The notes under the pieces are model-generated. The model ran no database searches. It was not told the origin of the DNA and saw only the letters and a list, made by a program, of their open reading frames with translations. Source: Myxococcota bacterium (lineage in GTDB: Bacteria > Myxococcota > XYA12-FULL-58-9 > JALHOP01). From it: DNA of 64,000 bases. Made by a program: the position numbers and the translations under genes. Shown here one piece after another: positions 17,343-27,740 of this stretch. The stretch's first letter is position 1. Each line of letters starts with the position of its first letter. The stretch spans positions 186,001-250,000 of the forward strand of contig JALHOP010000008.1 in NCBI GenBank assembly GCA_022842935.1. Direction: 5' to 3'.

Positions 17343-18436
17343 CAGCGCTTTACCTTGGCGTCGCCAACCAGCTTGAAACCGTCGTTCTCGAGCCTGACCA
17401 CGAAGGAGGCGCCCCCCTTACCGTCCACGGCCGCACCCCAGGCGATCGCGTTGCCACCTGCGTTCGTCACTTTGCCGCGGGCCTTGCTCGCGAAGTGGGC
17501 CTGTAGCGCTTTGCTGCTGGGAGCAACGACGATGGCGTTGGTATCGAATGCGAGGGCGATGCTCTCTTTGCTCGGCAGCGTTGCCGTGATGACGTCACGC
17601 TTACCGACCTTCGAGCGCGAGACCGTGCTCCCTGGGACCAACGCCCCCAGAGCATCGACATAGCGGTCGAGAAACGCCCTCACGAGACCGACGTCGGCCA
17701 CCTCGAGCACTGCGGCGCCCTCGCGTCCGCGCTCGTAGAAGCTCCAGACCCGCGGCGTCGAGCCCAAGGCATCATCAGCGAAGCGTTTGCCGAGCTGCGA
17801 TTCAAGTCCCTTGAGGTGGGTGACGAACAACGCCTGATCGACGGGTGACGCCGCTGCGAAGGCCAGATTCGCCTGATTGAAGACAGCAGATGGACGCACC
17901 GAGGCCATCAGCAGTCCATCGGAGGCGGGCGCCGACGCCGGGATGACGGCGGCAGCGGCCGGGCCGAGTGCCTCGACGAAGCCACTGCGCGGCGGCGGGT
18001 AGCTCACCAATCCGTCGATGTGCAGTCCATCTTTGCCGACAAGCTTTGCGCCCCCGAGAGCCGGCCCCAGCTTGTCGAGCCCCAAGCGTTGCATGGCGCG
18101 AACGGTATCGAAGCGTCCACCGCTGGGCAGGTGCGCGGCAGCGATTTGCTGGGTATCGGCCCCGAAAAACAGATCGGCCTCACGCGCGACTGACTCGACC
18201 TTGCCGACCGCCTCCTTGATGGTGGTCGCTTGAGCCAGCGTCGCCAGGGAGCCCGCGCCTTCGGCATCGTAGGCAATGTAGAGCGTTTCGCCGGTTGGTG
18301 GCTTGTCGAGTCTCAGCAAGACGTTGCGAAGCGGTGTCGCGTCGATCTTCGCGAGAGACGTTTGCGGCACAACCATCCACGCGGCCGGCTTCGCGGGGGA
18401 CTGCGTCAGGAGAAGGGTCAAAATGAATACGGTCAC
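17342..18436 (-). CDS. Exported protein of unknown function
   Basis: 364 residues, not recognised. The N-terminus MTVFILTLLLTQSPAKPAAW looks like a short signal peptide, so the protein is probably periplasmic or secreted. The remainder is Ala/Gly/Leu-rich with alternating strands and helices (GGRFDTVRAMQRLGLDKLG, EVADVGLVRAFLDRYVDALG). It resembles bacterial DUF3352-like repeat proteins, but only loosely. It is coupled to cinA upstream (ATGA overlap) and ribE downstream, so it is co-transcribed with unrelated housekeeping genes. No cysteine is present. Confidence 0.75.
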   Translation of the reverse strand: MTVFILTLLLTQSPAKPAAWMVVPQTSLAKIDATPLRNVLLRLDKPPTGETLYIAYDAEGAGSLATLAQATTIKEAVGKVESVAREADLFFGADTQQIAAAHLPSGGRFDTVRAMQRLGLDKLGPALGGAKLVGKDGLHIDGLVSYPPPRSGFVEALGPAAAAVIPASAPASDGLLMASVRPSAVFNQANLAFAAASPVDQALFVTHLKGLESQLGKRFADDALGSTPRVWSFYERGREGAAVLEVADVGLVRAFLDRYVDALGALVPGSTVSRSKVGKRDVITATLPSKESIALAFDTNAIVVAPSSKALQAHFASKARGKVTNAGGNAIAWGAAVDGKGGASFVVRLENDGFKLVGDAKVKR

Positions 18437-19683
18437 AGTGTCCGCCTCAGCAAATCGAGCGCGGCATAGGCGCTCACCATCTTGTTGCGCCGTCGGTCGA
18501 ACGGCCAGCGCATGGTCCTAGCTTCTCGGATCTTGGGCCCAATGAGCGCCATGCACGTGGTACCGACTGGCTTCTCTTCACTACCGCCTCCGGGACCCGC
18601 GATGCCACTGACCGCTATCGCGTAGGTCGCGCCGGTAACCTTCGCAGCACCGTCGGCCATTGCCAAGACGACCGGTTCGCTTACCACACCGCCATCGACC
18701 ATGAGCCCCTTGGGCACGGCGAGCGCGGCCTCCTTGAGCTCGTTGCCGTAGGCGACGAAGCCGCCCAAGAACACCTCGCTCGAGCCCGGGATGTCGGTGA
18801 GCAGATCACCGATGAGCCCACCCGTGCAGGACTCGGCGACCGTCAGCGTCGCGCCGTGCTTCTTCAACGCGTCGAGGATGACCTTGGCAAATGGCTCTTT
18901 GTCTTCCGTGAAGACGGCAACGCCTAGCTGCTCGCGCGTGAAACCGAGGGCCTTCTCGAGCGCACCGATCTCCTGCGCTGGCGCCGAGAGGCTGACGTGG
19001 ATCTCGGGAATGTGCGCGCGAAAGCCGACTCGCACCGACGGACAAAGCTCTGCGAGAGGCGCGAGGCGTGCATCGACTTCGCCCTCGGTCACGCCGAAGC
19101 AATACAGAGAACGCTTCTCGATGGGAGCGGCGCGTCGCTTCAAGGGGGCGACGACGTCGTTTGCGATCATGGCATCGAACTCGCTCGGCACGCCGGGCGT
19201 CGACACGAAGACGCACCCACCATGCCGCAACGCAAACCCCGGTGCGGTGCCGTTCGGGTTTGGGATGAGCTCAGCGCCTTTGGGGCGGTCGGCCTGCTTA
19301 CGCTGATTTTCGGTCATCGGGCGGCCGCGACGGGCCAGGCGCTCTTCGATGCGCCTCATCTGCGCCTCGTCGCGCACCATGCCGACCCCTGCGAGCTCTG
19401 CGAATGCCTCGCTGGTCACGTCGTCTCGCGTCGGCCCGAGACCGCCACTGACCACGCAGAGCTGGGTTCCGCGCGCAGCCACTGCTTTCGCCTCCCGCAC
19501 GATGGCGTCGATATCGTCGGTGACAGTCGTGCGCTGGCTAATCTTCAAACCGAGGTCGGCCAGAGCGAGAGCGAGGCGCAACGTGTTGGTGTCGGCGACC
19601 CGCCCATCGAGAAGCTCGTCCCCGATCGCCAGGACCTCGACACGAAAGCCGCGCGACGCGTCGAGCTCGGCAAGAAAGCTCAC
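18433..19683 (-). CDS. cinA: CinA family protein (nicotinamide-nucleotide amidohydrolase type)
   Basis: 416 residues from a GTG at 19683 that overlaps the pgpA stop (GTGA); homology begins at VEVLAIGDELLDGRVADTN. Residues about 8-175 are the MoaB/MogA-like COG1058 domain (VVSGGLGPTRDDVT). Residues about 255-410 are the C-terminal CinA domain (LTVAESCTGGLIGDLLTDIPGS), which deamidates NMN to nicotinate mononucleotide in related bacteria. So NAD salvage, possibly with ADP-ribose pyrophosphatase activity, is likely. The upstream Arg-rich open extension has no family match and was discarded. Confidence 0.94.
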   Translation of the reverse strand: MSFLAELDASRGFRVEVLAIGDELLDGRVADTNTLRLALALADLGLKISQRTTVTDDIDAIVREAKAVAARGTQLCVVSGGLGPTRDDVTSEAFAELAGVGMVRDEAQMRRIEERLARRGRPMTENQRKQADRPKGAELIPNPNGTAPGFALRHGGCVFVSTPGVPSEFDAMIANDVVAPLKRRAAPIEKRSLYCFGVTEGEVDARLAPLAELCPSVRVGFRAHIPEIHVSLSAPAQEIGALEKALGFTREQLGVAVFTEDKEPFAKVILDALKKHGATLTVAESCTGGLIGDLLTDIPGSSEVFLGGFVAYGNELKEAALAVPKGLMVDGGVVSEPVVLAMADGAAKVTGATYAIAVSGIAGPGGGSEEKPVGTTCMALIGPKIREARTMRWPFDRRRNKMVSAYAALDLLRRTL

Positions 19684-20167
19684 AGATGTCCTCCCAGGAA
19701 ATAAAGGGCGAGCTGCAGCACGACGCATCCGAAGATACCGGCGACGACATCGTCGAGAACGACCCCGAAGCCACCGTGGAGATGCTGATCGACCCAGCGG
19801 ATCGGCCAAGGCTTGGCGATGTCGAAGATGCGAAACACCAAGAATGCCACTATAGCGGTCTTGTAGTTGAATGGTAGCGCGATGGTGGCGGTCAACAGAC
19901 CGACGACTTCATCGATGACGATATGCTGGTTGTCCTGGCCAGGGAACACGCGTTCCGCGAGCCCGGCGAGCCAGACAGCGAGCGCGATGAGCGCGGCCAA
20001 CACGACGAGGTAGAGGTACAGGGGCAGCTGCGCCATGAGCCAAAAGACGGCGAGCCCGACGACGGTGCCGACGGTCCCTGGGGCGATCGGAGACAAACCC
20101 GCTCCGCCCGCCGTGGCGCCGACAACGACGAGAAAGCGCGCGACCGGCGAAAGCGGCCTTACGCTAC

Positions 20168-20171
<4 letters not shown>
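19680..20171 (-). CDS. pgpA: Phosphatidylglycerophosphatase A
   Basis: 163 residues from an ATG at 20171 overlapping the radical SAM stop (ATGA). It is an integral membrane protein with about four hydrophobic segments and the PgpA motifs GLSPIAPGTVGTVVGL, VIDEVVG and RIFDIAKPWPIRW. It dephosphorylates phosphatidylglycerol phosphate to phosphatidylglycerol. The open Arg-rich extension upstream to 20324 is inside the radical SAM gene and lacks homology. Confidence 0.94.
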
Positions 20172-21646
<1,475 letters not shown>

Positions 21647-21792
21647 GCCGGCGACCTTCTATATGAGCCGGCGCCGCTTGGCGACCCTTCGGGATGGGAT
21701 CCAATGTGGGCGCGAAGGATGTGCGCGCTGTGACATCGGTGCCCTGATTTCGCGACTCCCACCGTCCCGGCTCATCGGGGACTGCCCGGAAA

Positions 21793-21822
21793 TTGCCCAG
21801 GATCTCCACTGCGGCATATGTT
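21793..21822 (+). promoter_or_regulatory. Possible sigma70-type promoter for the lipoprotein genes
   Basis: TTGCCC at 21793-21798 and TATGTT at 21817-21822 are separated by 18 bases, 25-45 bases before the candidate starts of the first lipoprotein gene. It is a weak match found by eye. If correct, the open frame extending upstream to 21793 cannot be coding. Confidence 0.3.
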
Positions 21823-21867
21823 TTGCTCTTGGTTGCGCCCCGACGCATGATGGATCTGTTTGGCTCG

Positions 21868-23409
21868 ATGCCGCGCCGCCTCACCCAGCGAGCGGTTGCG
21901 CTCTTGGTATGTACGCCTCTGTGGGCGTGTAGCTCCAACGAGCTCTACTTCGTCAATGACACCATCGCGCCGCCCGAGAAGACCGGCCACGCCGAGGCCA
22001 CGTTGCCGCCGCTCGCGAGCGCCGGACCGGACCGCGAAGTGCTGCGCGGAACGCGTACCCAGCTCGACGCTACGGGGACCTGGAGCCTCGACGACGCGCC
22101 AGTCACCTTGAGCTGGCAGCAGACCGGCGGTGAGCTCGTCTATCTCTCCAATCCCAACGACGCCGCGCCCTACTTCATTGCGCCGCTCGATGAGCAGTTG
22201 CTCACGTTCTCACTCACGGTCACCAACGGTGCCTTCACGGTCAACGACGCAGTGGTGATCGCCGTGAAGAACGAGCCGCGTCGCATCGCACCTGTCGTCA
22301 ACGGCGGGCCGGACCAGGTGGGAGATACTCTCGATGTCAGCAGCGCCTCGCCCGCCATCGCGGACGACGACACCGCCGTCACCTGGGAAGAGGTGACACC
22401 AGACCGCGCGGCTTTGGCCGCCCACAAGACAAGTTACGACGGCCCTCGCATCTACAAGATCGTTGGAGTCCGCGACGGACTCACGTCAGCTCCCGACTAC
22501 GTCTTGCTGCACGCTCCAGCCGACAACGCGACCGCCCCCCCGGTCTCCAGTGTCGAGGGGCCGTCTCAGGCAGCGACCGGTAGCGCCATCACGCTCGCCG
22601 CGTCCGGACAAGCCGACGCGGGCAAGAGCTTGAGCTACCACTGGGAACAGACCCGAGGAGCGCCCGTGCTGCAGACGCTTGGCGCAAGGAGCCCCGCGCT
22701 CGACATCGAGATACCGCGCGTCTCGCAACAGCTCCGCTTCCGCGTGCATGCCTTCGACGGTCGACTCGCCTCGGCCCCCAGTGAGATTATCCTCGAGGTG
22801 GTACCTGGGGACGGCCTGCACCCCGGCCAGCTCGTCCCAGGCAGCGATGTCCGAGCCCGCCCGGGATCGCAAGTCGCTTTGAGGGCGAGCACCAACAACG
22901 CGACGCCGGGAGCCCAGCTTGCCTGGCAACAGACGCGCGGCACGACAGTCGACTTCGACGGGAGCGATGATCGTATCGTCTTCCCGACCCCCGCCCAGGA
23001 TGACGAGCTCGCGTTCGTCGTGAGCTCGACCATCGACGACTCCGAGAGCGATCCGGCGGCCTACCGTATCGTGGTTACGAGCCAGGGAAACACGGCGCCG
23101 CGCATCACCGCATGTCCCCAAGACGTGATCGTTCCAGGTGAGCAGGTTCAAGTGAGTGTCCGCATCACGGACCCGGACGGCGACAGCATTGCTCAGCTGT
23201 CCGCGCAAGTGGACGGCTCGGAGGCCGGCGAGATCCCAGACGGGACCGTCAACGGCGAGTGCACCGAAGAGCCCAGCGCCGCGGTCGGCAGCAGCATCAC
23301 CCGCGTCTATACTCTCGACGCGCCCCTTTCAGGTTCGGTCGATCTCGAGCTCATCGCGGTCGACGCCTTGGGCGCCGAGCGCAGTTTGACGGTCACCCTC
23401 GCGCCCTGA
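21868..23409 (+). CDS. Lipoprotein with tandem PKD/cadherin-like beta-sandwich domains
   Basis: 513 residues from the ATG at 21868. The sequence MPRRLTQRAVALLVCTPLWAC is a lipoprotein signal with lipobox LWAC, so it should be lipidated and outer-membrane or periplasm anchored. ATGs at 21847 and 21850 are alternatives. The body contains repeated beta-sandwich units marked by SWQQTGGELVYLS, HWEQTRGAPVLQ and AWQQTRGTTVDF, each following an AG-rich strand and ending VNDAV-, ASAPSE- or SESDPA-like. These resemble PKD/REJ extracellular domains used in adhesion or carbohydrate contact. The function is unknown. Confidence 0.82.
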   Translation: MPRRLTQRAVALLVCTPLWACSSNELYFVNDTIAPPEKTGHAEATLPPLASAGPDREVLRGTRTQLDATGTWSLDDAPVTLSWQQTGGELVYLSNPNDAAPYFIAPLDEQLLTFSLTVTNGAFTVNDAVVIAVKNEPRRIAPVVNGGPDQVGDTLDVSSASPAIADDDTAVTWEEVTPDRAALAAHKTSYDGPRIYKIVGVRDGLTSAPDYVLLHAPADNATAPPVSSVEGPSQAATGSAITLAASGQADAGKSLSYHWEQTRGAPVLQTLGARSPALDIEIPRVSQQLRFRVHAFDGRLASAPSEIILEVVPGDGLHPGQLVPGSDVRARPGSQVALRASTNNATPGAQLAWQQTRGTTVDFDGSDDRIVFPTPAQDDELAFVVSSTIDDSESDPAAYRIVVTSQGNTAPRITACPQDVIVPGEQVQVSVRITDPDGDSIAQLSAQVDGSEAGEIPDGTVNGECTEEPSAAVGSSITRVYTLDAPLSGSVDLELIAVDALGAERSLTVTLAP

Positions 23410-23425
23410 GCGCGCTGGAGGCGCC

Positions 23426-23872
23426 ATGAGGCTCGCGAAAATCGCATGGATCGGCGCATTGGCGCTCACTGCATGTCTCGACGACGACGCCGGCTACTAC
23501 TGGTGGGACGAGACCAACGACGTCTGGTGCTACACGTACGATGACGGTGCTACGGTGTGCGACGAAACCTCGAGCTCACGTCGCGTCTCCTGCAGCGACA
23601 GCGCTGACGGGGGCCGGCGCTGCGAGGTCTACGACGGTGGCTACCTCTGCGTGTTCGAGTACGCCCCCGACGGCACAATGACGCCTGGCGCGTGCATCCT
23701 CATCGATGACGACGCAGAGAGCCCCGTGCGCCGTGACTGTGAGCCAGCCAACGACGGAAGCCTCATCTGTCAGTTCCAGAGCTCGGCCGGCACGCACTGC
23801 GTCGTGATCTTCGATGGGAGCGGCGCGGTCAGCTACGACCCGTGCGGGTATTTCGTTCCGGTCGGGCCGTAA
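23426..23872 (+). CDS. Small cysteine-rich acidic lipoprotein
   Basis: 148 residues. MRLAKIAWIGALALTACLDDD is a lipoprotein signal with lipobox LTAC. The Asp after the acylated Cys would retain a lipoprotein in the inner membrane of E. coli, but that rule is unproven here. The mature part is Asp/Tyr-rich with about ten cysteines in paired settings (DVWCYTYDDGATVC, RRCEVYDGGYLC, LICQFQSSAGTHC), suggesting disulfide-stabilised repeats. It is not recognised. It lies 16 bases after the PKD lipoprotein and one base before the next secreted gene. Confidence 0.78.
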   Translation: MRLAKIAWIGALALTACLDDDAGYYWWDETNDVWCYTYDDGATVCDETSSSRRVSCSDSADGGRRCEVYDGGYLCVFEYAPDGTMTPGACILIDDDAESPVRRDCEPANDGSLICQFQSSAGTHCVVIFDGSGAVSYDPCGYFVPVGP

Positions 23873-23873
23873 G

Positions 23874-24611
23874 GTGAGTCTGCTGCGCTATCGCGTTGCG
23901 ATACTCGCTCTCTTGGTAGCGATCGCACCGTCCCGCGCGACGTTTCCGTGTGATCTTGCGAGCCCTTCGCTGCCGGCCAGCTCGCCCTGGGACGCCAATG
24001 TTCAAGGCGCGGACCTGCACGTTGGACCCACCCCTCGGATCTTCGCCTTCGAGCCGGGCGACGTTCCCAAGCTAACGACTCCAGGAGGCCAGCCGCTGGA
24101 CGTGAGATTCGAGCTCGCCGACACCGCGGGGCTCGATGCGGTCGACGGGCTGTTCGTCTTCGCTCCCAACGCGCCGCTCGAGCCCGGCGTGTATTGCGTC
24201 GCGAACCAGCGGTGCGTCACTGTCGAGGCGACGTTTGATGCGAGCGTCCCTGTTTTCACCGTGGAGGTCCTGGCCAGTGCGTACGACGGCGAGTCGGGGC
24301 CGAGTTGCTCTGACGACTCCTGTGGTCCGCGCGAGGGCCGCAGCGTCGGCGTGGTCGTCCGTGGCTACGACCACGCCGCCGATCACCGTGTCGCCAACTA
24401 CCTGGTCAGCCTTTCGGACCAACCAGACGGCACCGGTAACGTGTTTTCGACCATCGTTGCGGCCGACGGTTACCTGAACCTCGACGGAGCTCTGCGCAAT
24501 GGGCGGTTCGAGCTCGATGACCTCGACCTCGTCTGCGCCCGCGTCAGGGCCGTGCTTTGGGATGGAACCGTGGGTCCCGCCGTCGACGCCGGCTGCGACG
24601 TGTTCGACTAG
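23874..24611 (+). CDS. Exported protein of unknown function
   Basis: 245 residues from a GTG at 23874, one base after the stop of the preceding lipoprotein gene. The N-terminus VSLLRYRVAILALLVAIAPSRA is a cleavable signal peptide, which decides the start over an open extension to 23814. The mature protein is beta-rich and acidic with several cysteines (CVANQRC, CSDDSC). No family is recognised. Its tight spacing to the two lipoprotein genes suggests the three act together at the cell surface. Confidence 0.77.
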   Translation: MSLLRYRVAILALLVAIAPSRATFPCDLASPSLPASSPWDANVQGADLHVGPTPRIFAFEPGDVPKLTTPGGQPLDVRFELADTAGLDAVDGLFVFAPNAPLEPGVYCVANQRCVTVEATFDASVPVFTVEVLASAYDGESGPSCSDDSCGPREGRSVGVVVRGYDHAADHRVANYLVSLSDQPDGTGNVFSTIVAADGYLNLDGALRNGRFELDDLDLVCARVRAVLWDGTVGPAVDAGCDVFD

Positions 24612-24686
24612 TCCGCCAGCAGAACGTCGTAAGCGCCTGCCAGTCGGTCAGGTAACCGGAACGCCGTGGCGGCGATAACGCCGCGC

Positions 24687-26174
24687 ATGAACACGTCTCA
24701 AGCCAGCCGCAAGCCAGGGGTCGTCGCCCCAACGGTCGCGAGGCCTGTCGTCACCGCACCCCCACCCTCGGTGCCACCCCCGGGCACGCTTCCGTCCGCC
24801 CCGATCAGCAACTGGAACGGCGAAGTCGTCTCCAAGCCGCGTGCGGTTTACACCCCCGTTCGCGACGCCGAGATCATTCAGATCATGACGAGCGAGAAGA
24901 AGGTCCGCGTCAGTGGAGCCATGCACTCGTTCAACGAACAGCTCTTCGTCGACCGCGACACCGCCTTGATCAACATGACGCACTTCAACCGAGTCGGCGA
25001 GCCGCAACGCCTGGCCGGCGGTAGCGCAACCATCTGGGTCGAGGCGGGCGCTCTCGTCAAAGACGTCTCGACCGCGCTTCACAGGCACGGTCTCGCACTC
25101 GAGAACCTACCCTCTCTCGAATACATCACCGTCGGCGGCGCCATCGCCAACGGCGTCCATGGGTCGGGTCTCACCAGCCCCGCGACCCTCGCCGAGCAAG
25201 TCATCGGCATGGAGGTGATCACGAGCGCCGGAGAAAAGAAGGTGGTCTCCGAGGCAGAGCTGCCGGTCTACCGTATCAACCTGGGCAGCCTCGGCGTGGT
25301 CACCCGCGTTCAGCTCAAGTGCGTGCCCGACTTCGACATGGTGACGAACGACGGCAAGATCGTCGGTGAAGATGCCGTCGTCGCGGCACTCGAGCACAAG
25401 CGCTTGCTCGCCGACGTGGGCGCTCAGCAGAGCGTCACGTACTTCTTCAATCCCAACCTCGCGGATCCCACCAAGACAACCTTGGTGTCGTGGGGCATGA
25501 CCCGTGCGACGGCCGAGCAGAGCCGCGCAGCAGAAGGCGAAGGATTGCAACGCAAGGTCAACTACGACGGGCGCGGCTCACTTGGAACCTTCGCGGTCTT
25601 CAAGGCGTACGAACGCGCGGCGAACGCCACCGGGGCCTCGGCGAGCGAGGTGAAGGCCTTTCTGCGGGACCGCTTCCAACCCCGCGAGCGACGCATCGGG
25701 CGGTCTGCCTTGATGTACCAGATGCACCTCGACCATCCGTCGCACGACGTCTCCTACGGTGTACCGCTCGAGCGTGCACAGGAGGCCTTCGTGCGCGTAA
25801 TGAAGAAAATGCGCGAGCTCAACTACGAGGCGCCGATCCCGATGGGGATGCGCTTCCTCAAGGGAACCGACAAGACCCTGGTGGGCATGAACAGCGGCCG
25901 CGACGTCGCGGTCTTCGAGATCTTCACGTCGGTGTTGTTCGACGACACGACGACTGGCGCGCTACGCGATGACGTCAAAGCGGCCCACGAAGCCTTCGAG
26001 GCCATCATGATCGAGCTGGGCGGTCGGCCGCACTGGGCCAAAGAATTCTTCGTCAACCCCAGGAGCCGCCACGATCCGCGAGCGTGGCAGCGGTTTGCGA
26101 CCGAAAGCGCGGCAGTTGGCGGCAAGCTCGTGAACGCCTGGGCAAAACAAATGACGCCGGCAGGGGGCGCATAG
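24687..26174 (+). CDS. FAD-binding sugar-lactone/alditol oxidase (VAO family)
   Basis: 495 residues from the ATG at 24687 (MNTSQ); a Pro-rich leader of about 40 residues precedes the FAD domain. The PP-loop-like SGAMHSFNEQ at about 75-85, with its His placed as in flavinylated alditol oxidases, identifies an FAD_binding_4 domain. ITVGGAIANGVHGSG and the C-terminal ALO-like domain (MQHLDHP-type, FFVNPRSRHDPR) also support it. Relatives oxidise gulonolactone, arabinonolactone or alditols to products plus H2O2. The substrate is unknown. It is convergent with ftsZ across a 68-base gap. Confidence 0.85.
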   Translation: MNTSQASRKPGVVAPTVARPVVTAPPPSVPPPGTLPSAPISNWNGEVVSKPRAVYTPVRDAEIIQIMTSEKKVRVSGAMHSFNEQLFVDRDTALINMTHFNRVGEPQRLAGGSATIWVEAGALVKDVSTALHRHGLALENLPSLEYITVGGAIANGVHGSGLTSPATLAEQVIGMEVITSAGEKKVVSEAELPVYRINLGSLGVVTRVQLKCVPDFDMVTNDGKIVGEDAVVAALEHKRLLADVGAQQSVTYFFNPNLADPTKTTLVSWGMTRATAEQSRAAEGEGLQRKVNYDGRGSLGTFAVFKAYERAANATGASASEVKAFLRDRFQPRERRIGRSALMYQMHLDHPSHDVSYGVPLERAQEAFVRVMKKMRELNYEAPIPMGMRFLKGTDKTLVGMNSGRDVAVFEIFTSVLFDDTTTGALRDDVKAAHEAFEAIMIELGGRPHWAKEFFVNPRSRHDPRAWQRFATESAAVGGKLVNAWAKQMTPAGGA

Positions 26175-26214
26175 ACCGCCTCGGTCAGCGCCACTCCACT
26201 GGGAACATCCACAG

Positions 26215-26236
26215 AGGAGGTGGGCGGCCGCCTCCT
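26215..26236. terminator. Hairpin between convergent oxidase and ftsZ genes
   Basis: AGGAGG at 26215-26220 pairs with CCTCCT at 26231-26236. The loop contains the overlapping perfect palindrome GGCGGCCGCC at 26223-26232. It sits midway in the 68-base gap between the stop codons of the oxidase gene and ftsZ, so a bidirectional terminator is reasonable. No U-rich tract follows on either strand. Confidence 0.4.
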
Positions 26237-26242
26237 GCGTGT

Positions 26243-27388
26243 CTACTCGACGCGGCGTCGCAAGAACGCCGGGATGTCGTACTCGTCGGCTGACACCTGC
26301 TCCTGGCGCTCCGGCGGACGAACCTTCGCGAGCTTCTCGTTCTCCCAGCGATTGCGGATGATCGTCGGAATGTCGGTCGCGACTTGCGGCAACGCTGCCG
26401 GCATCTGATGCGTATCGAGCTTCTTCGACTCGCTGCGGTCGAAGCCGGTCGCGATGACGGTGACCTTGAGGTCGTCGCCCATGCTCTCGTCGATGACTGA
26501 GCCGAAGATGATGTTGGCGTCTTCGTCAGCCGCCTCTTGGATGAGGATCGAAGCCGCGTTGATCTCGTGCAGCGTCATGCCGGGTCCGCCGGTGACGTTG
26601 ATGAGAATGCCGGTGGCCCCGTCGATGCTCACATCTTCGAGCAGCGGCGAGCTCACAGCTTGTGTGGCCGCCTCGATGGCGCGGCGCGGACCCGATGCAC
26701 GTCCAGTCCCCATGAGCGCCATGCCTTGATCGGTCATGATGGTGCGCACGTCGGCGAAGTCGACGTTGACGATACCGTGGAAGGTGATGAGGTCGCTGAT
26801 GCCCTGAACCGCGTTGAGGAGCACCTCGTCGGCCTTCTTGAAGGCGTCCATCATCGACGTGCTCTCCTCGGTGATCGAGAGGAGCCGCTGATTTGGGATG
26901 GTGATGAGCGTGTCAACGGCTTCGCGCAGCGCCAGAATGCCGGACTCGGCATGGCGGCGGCGACGGTTCCCTTCGAAGAAGAACGGCTTGGTCACGACGC
27001 CGACGGTGAGCGCGCCAAGCGAGCGAGCGATCGAGGCGATGACCGGAGCCGCACCAGTCCCGGTGCCACCCCCCATCCCGGCGGTGACGAACACCATGTC
27101 GGCACCCTCGAGTGCCGCCGCGATCTGATCTTTGTCCTCGAGCGCAGCCTCGCGGCCCACTTCGGGATTGGCGCCAGCACCGAGGCCCTTGGTGAGACCG
27201 TGGCCGAGCTGGATGCGGATGGGCGCGAGGTTGTTGCTGAGCGCCTGGCGGTCGGTGTTGGCAGCGAGGAACTCGACCCCGTGGATGTTCCCCTCGATCA
27301 TCGTGTTGATGGCGTTTCCTCCGCCACCGCCACAGCCGATGACCTTGATTAGCGCATCACCAAAACCGTTCTCATCCAACTCGATCAT
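26243..27388 (-). CDS. ftsZ: FtsZ cell-division GTPase
   Basis: 381 residues. It is the tubulin homologue that polymerises into the Z ring. The GTP-binding motifs are [13 protein letters not shown] at the start and the tubulin signature [10 protein letters not shown] at about 105-115. The T7 loop [11 protein letters not shown] and the short C-terminal tail [12 protein letters not shown], which binds FtsA, are intact. I chose the ATG at 27388 because a GGAGGG ribosome site (27394-27399) lies five bases upstream; an overlapping GTG at 27394 is less likely. The linker is short. It is the last gene of the dcw cluster, with a 350-base gap after ftsA. Confidence 0.98.
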   Translation of the reverse strand: MIELDENGFGDALIKVIGCGGGGGNAINTMIEGNIHGVEFLAANTDRQALSNNLAPIRIQLGHGLTKGLGAGANPEVGREAALEDKDQIAAALEGADMVFVTAGMGGGTGTGAAPVIASIARSLGALTVGVVTKPFFFEGNRRRRHAESGILALREAVDTLITIPNQRLLSITEESTSMMDAFKKADEVLLNAVQGISDLITFHGIVNVDFADVRTIMTDQGMALMGTGRASGPRRAIEAATQAVSSPLLEDVSIDGATGILINVTGGPGMTLHEINAASILIQEAADEDANIIFGSVIDESMGDDLKVTVIATGFDRSESKKLDTHQMPAALPQVATDIPTIIRNRWENEKLAKVRPPERQEQVSADEYDIPAFLRRRVE

Positions 27389-27394
27389 GAACAC

Positions 27395-27740
27395 CCTCCG
27401 GAAAATGCGAGCCGCGCAGCCCGCACACTCAATTCAGTAGATTCGTTCGAATAGAATCGAGCTAACGCGTCGATCTTAATTCAACACGATCGCGCGTGGA
27501 ATCGATTTTTCTTGCAACACGTACGTTTTCACGTGCGCGACGTACGCGCGGCCGCTATCGCGGCCACACTCTGTTTTCTGCGCCTCGTTCCGCCTTCGGC
27601 GGCGGCGCTGTCGAGTTCGCCGCAAAAAACGTCGGAGAACCCGACGCCAGGCCACGCCGGAGCTTCGTTCGCAACGGGCGTTGCGGCACGAACCGGTTCG
27701 CGAACCGGGTCAGCGGCCCGCTCACTTGCAATCAGGCTCA
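27395..27740 (-). other. ftsA-ftsZ intergenic region
   Basis: This 346-base gap contains no convincing gene. About 27411-27530 is unusually AT-rich for this genome, with several TTGAAT/TTGCAA-like hexamers on the minus strand, and is the natural place for a private ftsZ promoter. I could not fix a -35/-10 pair. The ftsA-proximal half carries two compact inverted repeats (27670-27685 and 27693-27708). Confidence 0.5.
27670..27708. repeat. Two adjacent inverted repeats downstream of ftsA
   Basis: CGCAAC at 27670-27675 pairs with GTTGCG at 27680-27685 around a four-base loop. CCGGTTCGCGAACCGG at 27693-27708 is a perfect 16-base palindrome. They lie 33-70 bases after the ftsA stop in the ftsA-ftsZ gap. 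They may end or stabilise the ftsA transcript or bind a dimeric regulator. No U-tract is present. Confidence 0.5.

Noticed and set aside
27420-27470. tRNA-like TTCGAAT element in the ftsA-ftsZ gap
   Set aside because: No acceptor stem, anticodon arm or CCA context surrounds it.
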